NCBI GenBank assembly: GCA_002698785.1
Contig: PAAG01000009.1
Span: forward strand, 87,523-151,522
From: Verrucomicrobiales bacterium
Lineage (GTDB): Bacteria > Verrucomicrobiota > Verrucomicrobiia > Verrucomicrobiales > DEV007
Direction of reading: 5' to 3'
Length of the DNA stretch: 64,000 nucleotides
Shown here: in pieces, positions 34,878 through 45,400 of the stretch
Numbering within the stretch: the first letter of the stretch is position 1
Layout of the letters: every line of letters begins with the position of its first letter
Translations under genes and position numbers: made by a program
Notes under the pieces: model-generated
Told to the model about the DNA's origin: nothing
What the model saw: only the letters and a program-made list of their open reading frames with translations
Databases searched by the model: none

Positions 34878-37800
34878 ATGTCTGACAACTCATCAGCGCA
34901 ACGCGAGCCTCTGGCGATCGTAGGGATAGGGTGCCGTCTTCCGGGCGGAGTTTCGGGACCAGAGTCCTTCTGGGAGCTGATGGTTGAGGGCCGCTCCGGT
35001 ATCGTTCCGGTCCCAACGGACAGATGGAATCGGGAACGCTGGTATCACGAGAATGTCGAAATTCCGGGTAAGATGATCACCAAATGGGGTGGTTTTATCC
35101 ATGATTTCGACAAGTTCGATGCTCAGTTTTTCGGGATTTCTCCACGGGAAGCCCTGAGGATGGACCCCCAGCAGCGTTGGTTGCTGGAATCAGCGTGGGA
35201 ATCGCTGGAAGACGCAGGAATTGCTCCTGACTCTCTTCGCGGTTCTGAGACGGCTGTATACGTTGGCATCGCTTCCAATGACTACGCGTCTGTCGCGCAG
35301 AGCGATACAAGAAACGTCGACGTGCACACCAACTCGGGAAGCACTCTCTCGATTGCCTCGAACCGAATCTCATACCTTTTCGACCTGAAAGGTCCTGCCG
35401 TCTCCGTTGATACGGCATGTTCGTCGGCTCTCGTTGCGATTAACCTCGCTTGTGAAAGTGTCTGGTCTGGACAATCCAGCATGGCGCTTGCGGGTGGTGT
35501 GAACGCACTTTTGACTCCTGACGCTTCGATTGGTTTCTCGAAGGCGACGATGCTTTCTCCATCAGGGCAGTGTTTTGCCTTTGATGACCGTGCGAACGGA
35601 TATGTTCGTGGTGAGGGCGCCGGGATGTTTGTCATCAAGCCGCTTTCTCAGGCGCAAAAGGATGGAGACAGGATTTACTGTACGATCCGCGCCGCTGTGA
35701 TCAATCAGGACGGCAACACATCTTCGATGACTGTTCCTGGAGTGGAGACACAGGCAGAGATGCTTCGCATTGCCTACTCTCAAGCAGGGATGGAGCCGAA
35801 GCGCGTTCGCTACATGGAAGCGCACGGAACGGGAACACCGGTTGGTGACCCGATCGAGACTCGTGCTCTTGGGCAGATTCTTTCTCAGGGACGGGACGAA
35901 GGCGACTACTGCCTGATTGGTTCGGTAAAGACCAATGTTGGCCACCTTGAGTCTGGTTCCGGTGTTGCTGGGTTGGCGAAAGCAGCCCTGGTGTTGTTTC
36001 ACGACCAAGTTCCAGGAAACCTCAATTTCAAGAACCCAAACCCGAACATTCCGTTCGAAGAGTTCAAACTGAAGGTCGCAACGGGACTGCAGCCGCTTCC
36101 GCATTTGGGGGATCACCCGCCAGTAGTTGCCGTGAACAGCTTCGGTTTTGGTGGAACAAATTCCCACATTGTTCTCGAAGCAGCACCTGCTCCGGCGGTC
36201 GAAGAGAAGAAGTCGCTTCCTGTCACCGTTACTTCCGAGAAAGCAGAACGCCCAGTAGTGGTTCCTCTTTCGGCTCGTGGTGATGATGCCGTTCGCGACA
36301 CCGTGAAGAAATGGCGCCGTTTCCTTCGTGCAACAGACACCGATGTTCACGAAATCGCTGCTGCCGCAGGTTTGAAGCGGGAACACCACGATACACGTCT
36401 GACCTTCGTTGGTGAAGATTCTGCCGATCTGATCGCCGAGATGACGGAGTGGTTGGCCTCTGGTGACAGTGAAAAATCCATTTATGGCAAGCCTTCCGGT
36501 GAGGCGCACCCTCTTGTTTTCGTCTTTACGGGACAGGGAGCTCAGTGGTGGGCGATGGGGCAGGACCTCATCAAGCGTGAGCCAATTTTCCGTGGTGTTC
36601 TTGAAGAAATTGACAAGCACCTGAAGCCGCTAGCTGGCTGGTCGCTCATCGAAGAGATGAGCCGCGACGAAGAGTCGTCGCAGATCAACCGCACGAACAT
36701 TGCGCAGCCTGCGATCTTTGGACTGCAGGTTGCTCTGGCGGAACTCTGGAAATCCTGGGGGATCACTCCTTCGAAGGTTGTTGGTCACTCTGTCGGTGAA
36801 GTTGCTGCAGCGTATGTCGCTGGCGCCTACACGATGGAAGATGCCGTGACGATTATTTACCATCGTTCTCGCCTTCAGGATATGACGGGCGGTAAGGGAC
36901 GCATGGTGGCGGTCGGCCTTTCACAGGCAGAAGCCAAAAAGGCGATTGCCGGTCACGAAGACGTTGTTCAGGTTGCCGTGATCAACAGCCCCGGACTGGT
37001 CACTCTCGCAGGTGATACAGAGCCTCTCGAAGAGATTGTCGGTGGGTTGGAAGAAGCTGGGAAGTTTGTTCGCTGGCTGCGAATTGACTACGCGTTCCAC
37101 ACGCATCAGATGGAGCCGATCAAGGAAGAACTCCTGGAGACGCTTGCCGATATCAAGCCACGGGCGACCACGATCCCATACATTTCTACTGTCACTGGCG
37201 GTATGTGCGAGGGCACCAAGCTTGATGGAGAGTATTGGTGGAACAACGTTCGTGAGTCCGTTCTCTTTGCCCCCGCGATTGCGAACCTTATTCGTTCTGG
37301 CGAGGATTCATTCCTTGAGCTGGGACCGCACCCAGCTCTTCAGAATCCAATTATGGAGTGTCTGTCCGACGCCGGACGGAAGGGATTCTATTTCTCCAGT
37401 CTCAAGCGTAAGACCGATGAGTCGGTCGAAATGCTTTCAAATCTGGCTCGTCTGCACAATCACGGTTACAAAATCGATTGGGCGTCTGTGAACCAAGCTT
37501 CTGGAAATGGAGTGCGCCTGCCCAACTACGCGTGGCAGAAAGAGCGTTTCTGGCTCGAGTCTCCCCAGTATGAGTATCTTCGTTGTGCACCGCTTGAGCA
37601 TCCGTTGCTTGGGTTGTCACAAACAGCTCCGCGCCCGACTTGGCGTTTTGAACTCGACCCACGTTACTACACCTGGCTCGACGATCACCGCTTCTGGGAT
37701 AGCGTTGTCTTCCCGGCCTCTGGTTATGGCGAGATTGGCTTAGCGATTGCAAGGAAGGTTTTTCCTGACGAGAACTACGTCGTCGAAGACCTCGAGATGA

Positions 37801-40800
37801 AGAAAGCGCTCTTCGTTTCTGAGACGAATGTGCCTACTGTGGAGGTCGTTTTTGACCCGGCTACACGAATTTTCCAGATTTTCAGCTCTACGGGTGATAA
37901 AGGTGAGTGGGACCTTAACTCTCAAGGGGTTCTGCGTAAGCAGCCGTTCCCCGAGGGCAAGACTCTCGACATTGAAGGTCTTAAGAAGACTTTCCCGAAA
38001 CACTTCACACACGAAGAATACTACGACGACTATTCTGAGGCGGGTTACCAGTTTCGACCTCTCTTCCAGCACCTCCAGAACGTCTGGAGAAAGGACGGGG
38101 AAGCCCTTGCTGAAATCGTAGCTCCAGAAGGATTGCGCGATACTATTCCGGATCATCACTTCCATCCGGCTGTTCTCGATGCCTGCTTCCACACTGTGAA
38201 AGGTGGTCAGGTAATTCCTGATGGTGCCAAGGCAATCGACTACTTCTACCTTCCTGCGGCGATTCGCAGTATCCGTCTCCATGTTGAGAAGCCGCCGCTT
38301 CGTCTCTGGGGACATGCGAAGGTAAATTCCGATAATGATCGCGAGTATATCATCGCTGACATCGATGTGTTTGATGATGCTGGAAACCTGGTTGCTGAAA
38401 TTTACGGATTCCGTGCTGACAGGGTTGAGCAAAGCGAGAACGACGATCTTGAGAAGTGCCTCTATCAGACCGAGTGGGAACCTGCTCGATTGAAGGGAAC
38501 TCGAATCGATGGAGATGCCAATATTCCAGCGACCTCAGAATTGGTCGAAGCTGCCTCCGAAAATCTCCAGGCTCTTTACGACAAGCGTGGTCTCGCAAAC
38601 CACTACGGCAAGTTCCTTCCTGCAATGGAGGAGCTTTCCCGCCAATTCATTATCAATGCCTACTTCGACCTCGGATGGGATCCGAAGGTTGGCGATCGCA
38701 TCACGATAGGAGAACTCATGTTTGCCCTCACGATCGCGAAGCAGCATGAGAAGCTCGTTTTTGGTCAACTCACTGCACTCTGTGAAGGTGGTTTTCTCAA
38801 GCAGGATGGCGATGAATGGGAAGTGATCGAAGTTCCTGCCTATGAAGACGGGCTTCCGTGGGTAGAGAAGTTGATGCACGAACTCCCTGAGTTTGCGTCA
38901 GAAGCTGAGCTTCAGCGTCAGACCGGGCCAAATCTTGCAGCTATTCTCTGTGGTGAAATGGATCCTCTGGAAGCTCTCTTTCCAGGTGGTTCTTCCCACA
39001 TCATGGAGCATTTCTATCGGGAGGGAGCTGACTTCCCGGTTATCAACGAGCAGATCCGTAAGGCACTTGCGAAGGCAATCTCCGATCTGCCAGAACGACG
39101 TGCGATTCGTGTGCTTGAAGTGGGTGCGGGAACCGGTTCTTTGACGAGCCAGATCCTTTCTGTTTTCCCACCGGAGCGGACTGAGTATGTGTTTACTGAC
39201 AACGGCCCCATCTTCCTGCAGACCGCGCAAGATCGGTTCGAGGAGAATTATCCGTTCGTCGAATACAAGATGTTCGATTGTGAAAAAGATCCTGAATCTC
39301 AGGGAATCGATCCTCACAACTTCGATATCGTTCTCGCTTCAAACGTGATCCACGCCACGCAGGACCTGAAGACCACACTCGGCAATCTTCGCCGCGCGCT
39401 GGCTCCCAACGGAGTCCTGATGTTCCTCGAAGTTACATGGCGTCGTGCTGCTCTCGACAACGTCTTTGGACTTCTCCCTGGATGGTGGCGCTTTTCCGAC
39501 ACCGAACTCCGGCAGCGTTCCGCGTTGCTCACTCGGAGTGAGTGGATGGATCTGCTGACCGATCTGGATTTCCGTGAAGTCACGAGCTTTATCAGTTCAC
39601 CGATCCCAGAGCAAGATCAGCAGGCATGTCTTGTCGCCCGCGCACCTGAGCCAGTTACTCTGCCGTCCGAAGAAGAGGGCGAAGAAGTGACCGCTGAGAC
39701 AACTGAAGATGACGCTGTGGCTGCAGAAGCAATTCTCGTAACTGACGACAAGTCTGGTATGGGCCAGGCGTTGGCGAAACAAATCAGCGACGAGACTGTA
39801 GAGGTGATTGTCGTTGACGGCACTGTTGAAGCAATTTCTTCGAAGCTCGACGAGCTTGCTGAGAATGAAACTGGAGTAAAAGCCATCGTTCAAACGCTGG
39901 AGCTGGATCATCCTCGCCTTGGCGAATTCGATATCGAGGCTCTGGATGCAGCTCAGGACACAGGCGTTCGTTTTGCACACGAGTTGGTGAAGGCTCTCGC
40001 TCCTCGCGAGTGGAGCAAGCGACCCCATGTGTTCTTCCTCACCCGCGGCACTATGCCCGCTGGAGATGAGCCAAAGGTAACGGGGCTTTCTTCCGCACCA
40101 ATTACAGGTCTTCTCCGTGTGGTGAATAACGAGCTACCAGAATTCACCTGGAGCCAGATCGACCTGGACCACGAGCCGGGAGAGTTTGAATTGGAGGACC
40201 TGATTGCTGAAATCCTGACAAGCGATGGGGAGCATGAGATTGCTTTCCGAGGAAATGATCGACTTGCTCGACGTGTCCACCGTGTCAAAGGAGAGAACCT
40301 TCCTCCGCGCACGCAGAACGCAGTGCAGGAAGATGGTTCTGTTCTTCCTTATCGACTACAGATCGATAAGCCGGGTATTCTGACAAACCTTTCTCTCAAC
40401 GAAACCGCTCGCCGCGAGCCGGAGCCAGACGAGATCGAGATTCAGATCAAAGCCGGTGGTATCAACTTCCGAGACGTCATGAAGGCGCTCGGAATCTATC
40501 CCGGTAATCCAGTCGATCTGAAGTGGTTCGGAGATGATTTCTCCGGAACTGTCGTTCGTGTCGGATCGAACGTAAAAGATCTTAAAGCAGGCGACAATGT
40601 CGTCGGTATGGCGCCATACTGTTTCCGGAGTTATGTGACCGTGCACCGCAATATGGTGTTCCGTAAGCCTGACACGATGACTCACGTGGAGGCTGCTACG
40701 CTACCTACGGTTTTCCTGACAACCCACTACGCCATCAATGAATTGGCTCGGATGGAGAAAGGCGAGAGCATTCTCATCCACGCGGGAACGGGTGGTGTCG

Positions 40801-42420
40801 GACAAGCTGCGATTCAGATCGCTCAGCATCTTGGCCTGACTGTTTTCTCCACAGCAGGAACTCCTGAGAAACGCCAGCTACTCAAAGATATGGGTGTCGA
40901 CCACGTGCTCGATTCCCGAACTCTTGAGTTTGCTGATGAGATCATGGAGATCACGAATGGGGAAGGGGTGGACGCCGTCCTTAACTCCCTTGCAGGTGAC
41001 TTCATTCCGAAGAACTTCAGCGTGCTGAAGACCTTTGGCAGATACATGGAGATCGGTAAGGTCGACGTTTACGGTAACTCGAAGATTGGTCTTGAGCCTC
41101 TGCGTAACAACATCAGTTTCTTCGTAATCGACCTTGCTCAGCATCTTCAGAGTAAACCCGCGTATGTCGCGAAGATGTTCTCCGATCTGGAGGAAATGTT
41201 CTACGCAGAGACTTACAAGCCTCTCCCGAACCATGTTTTCCCGATCACAGATGTCGTGGAAGCCTTCCGCTTCATGGCTGCTGGTAAGCACATCGGTAAG
41301 AACGTTCTCGATTTCGACGTGCCTGAGATCATGGTGGCTCCTTCTACGGAAGAGGGACATCGCTTCAGCGGGGAAGGAACTTTCCTCATCACTGGTGGTG
41401 CAGGCGGGTTTGGTCTTGAGCTTGCCGGATGGATGGCGAAAAACGGTGCGAAGAGTTTCGCGCTGATGAGCCGTTCCGGTCCTAAGGAAGACGCGCTCGA
41501 GAAGATCGAAGCGCTACGGGCTGCCGGCGTCGAGGTGATGGACGCTCGTGGCGATGTAACGAGTCGCGAAGACATCGATAAGGTTGTTGCTGACATTCAG
41601 AAGGGATCGCTTCCGCTGATCGGTGTTATCCATGGCGCGATGGTTCTCGATGACGAGTTTGCTCTCGAACTCGATAAGGAGCGTTTTGATAGTGTTCTTC
41701 TCCCGAAGATGATCGGTGCGTGGAACCTCCACCAAGCGACTCTGGACATTCCGTTGGAGCATTTTATCTGCTTCTCCTCTTTCTCAGCAGTGATTGGTGC
41801 GGTGAAGCAGGCCAACTACAATGCAGGAAACGTTTTCCTGGATCAGCTTTCTCACTACCGCCGTTCGATCGGTCTACCTGCTCTGACTTTCAATTGGGGT
41901 GCCCTAGAGGGAGCTGGATTCGTTGCTCGAAACGAGAAAACGCAGCAATACCTCGAAATGGTAGGTCTCGGTGCCACGAACATGGAAGAGACGCTGTATC
42001 TCTTCAGCGTCGGAGTGCCTACAGACGCTGTTCAACTCGGGGCTGCCCGATGCGACTGGCAAGCGCTCGCGCGTTTCAGTCCGTCCGTCTCTGGATCGAA
42101 TATGTTCCTTCCGGTTGTGCCTCGCTCGAGCACGGGTGGGGGTGATTCGATGGCTGCACGAATTCTTGAGGCAGCTTCCGATAAGCGCCTCGGACTAGTG
42201 GAAGATTTGATTGCCGCTCAGGTGGGTGCTGTTCTCGGCACAGATGCCGCACGGATCGACAAGGATACACCGCTGACAAACCTCGGTCTCGACTCGCTGA
42301 TGGCGATCGAACTCGTGAACCGCATTGAGGAGAAACTCGGCATGTCTATGCCGATGGGATCTGTCCTCAATGGCCCGAACATTCGCGACTTGTCTCTTCC
42401 TGTTCTCGAGAAGCTTCTCG
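34878..42420 (+). other. Polyketide module KS-AT-DH-MT-ER-KR-ACP of the megasynthase
   Basis: KS has Cys181 (DTACSSA), His316 (EAHGTGTP) and His356 (NVGHLES). AT has GQGAQWW near 552 and Ser638 (GHSVGE), with YAFH at 738-741. YAFH is close to the HAFH of malonyl-specific AT domains, so malonyl is the likely extender. DH has His937 and Asp1101 (VLDACFH), but its first motif reads HRFWDSVVFP, with Asp where Gly is usual. The methyltransferase SAM motif LEVGAGTGS is near 1413-1421. ER keeps its NADPH loop HAGTGGVGQAA (1968-1978), unlike the dead ER of many fungal hybrids. KR has TGGAGGFG (2172-2179), the LDD motif (2257-2259) of B-type ketoreductases and Tyr2314. The ACP attachment serine is 2473 (GLDSLMAIEL). 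A fully reduced, C-methylated chain is possible. Confidence 0.88.
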
Positions 42421-45400
42421 AATCTGGTGGTGGCGAAGCCGGCGAAGGCGGTGGAGTGGATGCTTCCAGCCTCGTGGAGTTCGAAGCGACTGGTATCATG
42501 CCAGAAGTCTTCCCGCTTTCGGAAGGACAGAAGGCGCTCTGGTTCCTGAATCGCCTGGCTCCGAATTCCTCTGCCTACAACCTGAACTTCTCTGGTAAGT
42601 TCCGTCCGTTGCTCGACATCGATGCGATGAAGACGGCGTTCGCGAAACTGTTCGAGCGCCATCCTCTTATTGATGTGACTTTCGCAACGAAAGATGGCGA
42701 ACCAATGCAGGTGGTGCAGAAGGGGAGAACCATTGATTTCCGCGAACATGACTGCACACAGCTCGATGATGAGCAACTGAAAGCTCTCATATCCGAGCAT
42801 GCGGACCGTCCTTTCAATCTGGAGCGTGGCCCTGTCATTCGTCTTGAGCTTTTCCGCACCGCAGATGAGGCGCACGTAGCCTTGCTCAGCATGCATCACA
42901 TTGTCTCTGACGCATGGTCAATTGCGGTCATCATGCAGGACTTGATCGAGGTCTACTTCGCTACCAAGGCGGGACGTACTCCGCAGGTCGAGCCAGTGGG
43001 TGCTTCGTATGCAGACTTCGTGAACTGGGAGAAAGCACACCTCGAAAGCGAGGCGGGTGCAGCTATGTTGGACTTCTGGAAAGAGCACCTTGCTGGTGCC
43101 CCAAGTTCGATTGACCTTCCGACCGACCGTCCTCGTCCTCCGGTGCAAACCTTCAATGGTGCGACGCATGGATTCCAGTTCGATGAAGAGCTCACCTCTC
43201 GTGTCGACGCGATGGCAAAGGGCAATAATGTGACATTGTTCACGGCGCTTCTTTCAGCCTATGACATCCTGATGCATCGTTACTGTCAGCAGGATGACAT
43301 CGTGGTTGGTGTTCCTCTTGCAGGCCGGACTCAGCCGGAACTGCAGAATGGTGTCGGATACTTTATCAACCCTGTTCCGATTCGAAGCACGGTCGACGAA
43401 GACCCGACTGTGGCCGAGTATCTCGCTCAGAACAGTACTCGTGTAAGTGGGGCGCTGGAGAACCAGCAGTATCCGCTCGCACGGATCGTCGACGAGCTGA
43501 ATGTCGTTCGTGATCCGGGCAGATCTCCGTTGTTCCAGACGAGCTTTACCATGGAGAAAGTTCCTGGTATCGATGAACTGGGAACGGCCGTTTTCTTGAT
43601 CGGTCAGGGTGGTCACACGTTCCACGTGGGCGATCTGTCGATGGAGACGATCGATCTGACGACTCGCCAGGCGCAGTTTGAGATCACTCTCACTGTTGAA
43701 GAAGCGGGCGGTCAACTCTTTGGATGTTGGCAATACAACCGTGACCTTTTTGACGAAGCGACGATCAAGGAACTGGGTGCTCTTTATGAGCAAGTGCTTC
43801 GTGAGATCACAGCTAACACGGATTCCAAGATCTCGGAGATCAATCTTCTCACGAAAGACGTGGAAGCAGAGGTGATCGAAGAACTCAACAAGACCTCGGA
43901 GAAGTACGAGGACGATGCGTTGCTCCACGATCTTGTTACTGCCGTTGCCAAGGAGAAAGACGAAGATACCGCTATCATCTTTGACGATACGCATGTGACG
44001 TATGGCGAACTCCATCGACTTTCGAATGGAGTGGCTAAGACGCTTACGGAAAGTGGTGTGGAAGCAGGTGATACGGTGGGCGTGCTGGTAGACCGTTCTC
44101 CGGGAATGGTCGCGGCCTTGTTAGGTGTGCTGAAAGCTGGCGCTACCTATGTCCCGCTTGACCCTGAATTCCCAGAGCAGAGATTGAAGCTGATGCTTGA
44201 GGATGCTGCACCGAAAGTGCTCATTGCATCTGCTCGTCTCAAGACATCTCTGCCGAAAGGGGAGTGGAATGTGGTCGAGCTGGAGTCAATCGAAGCGACA
44301 TCGAAGTCTCCTGCGGATACGAAGATTACTTCGGATTCTCTTGCCTATATCATTTACACCTCCGGTTCTACTGGAACGCCGAAGGGGGTCGAAATTCCTC
44401 ACAGTGCGGCGGTGAACTTCCTCCGTTCCATGGAGAAGGAGCCAGGGCTCACTTCGGAGGACCGCCTCCTTGCCGTGACCACGCTTTCTTTCGACATTTC
44501 TCTACTTGAGATGTTCCTGCCGCTTCTGGCTGGGGCCACGACGGTGATTGCCAGTGGGGTCGATGTGAAGGACGGACGCCGTCTGGCGAATCTGCTCGAC
44601 GAGGAAGACATTACTGTGATGCAGGCAACTCCTGCGACCTGGCAGATGCTCCTCGACAGCGGCTGGGAAGGTCGTAGCGAACTACGAATTTTCTGCGGTG
44701 GTGAAGCGCTTTCTCGAAGCCTTGCCAATGTCCTCGTGAATTCCGCGAAAGAAGTATGGAACCTCTACGGACCGACCGAGACGACTGTCTGGTCGAGTGT
44801 TGAGAAAATCGAAGAGGGAGATCAGGCGATTACCATCGGTCAGCCGATTGCGAATACGCAGGTCTACATTCTCGATTCCAATCACAACCCTGTGCCGAAA
44901 GGATTCACCGGGGAGCTATGGATCGGTGGAGATGGTCTTGCAAAAGGTTATCGGAATCAGCCTGAACTGACTGCGGCGGCTTTCCAGGAGATTGAACTTC
45001 CGGGTGTTGGTGTGCAGCGAATTTACCGCACGGGTGACTTGGCCCGCTGGAATCGCGACAACAAACTTGAGTGCCTTGGTCGAATTGACTTCCAGGTGAA
45101 AGTTCGCGGGGTCCGGATGGAGCTGGGCGATATCGAAACCGCTCTTGAGTCCATTGCTGGCATCAAGCAGGCTGTTGTGGTGAAGCGCGAAGATCTGCCG
45201 ACAGGCGAAGGCTTGGTGGCTTACTTTATCGAAGAGAATGGTGGAGCACCCGAAGCGGCTGCGATTCGCTCCGAGCTCGCCAAGAATCTTCCTGCGAGTT
45301 ATCTGCCGGGATACTTTGTGGCGGTTGATGAGTTTCCGCTCACGCCAAACCGTAAGATCGATCGCAAGCGTCTTCCTGCGCCTAAGCTTGGCTCGACCAA

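Noticed and set aside
35562..36620. Long minus-strand reading frame (over 350 codons) inside the KS-AT part of the megasynthase
   Set aside because: Its translation has no family features and it lies wholly opposite a strongly conserved coding region, so it is a shadow of codon use. The same holds for long frames at 15232-16212, 56018-57031 and 58474-59481.
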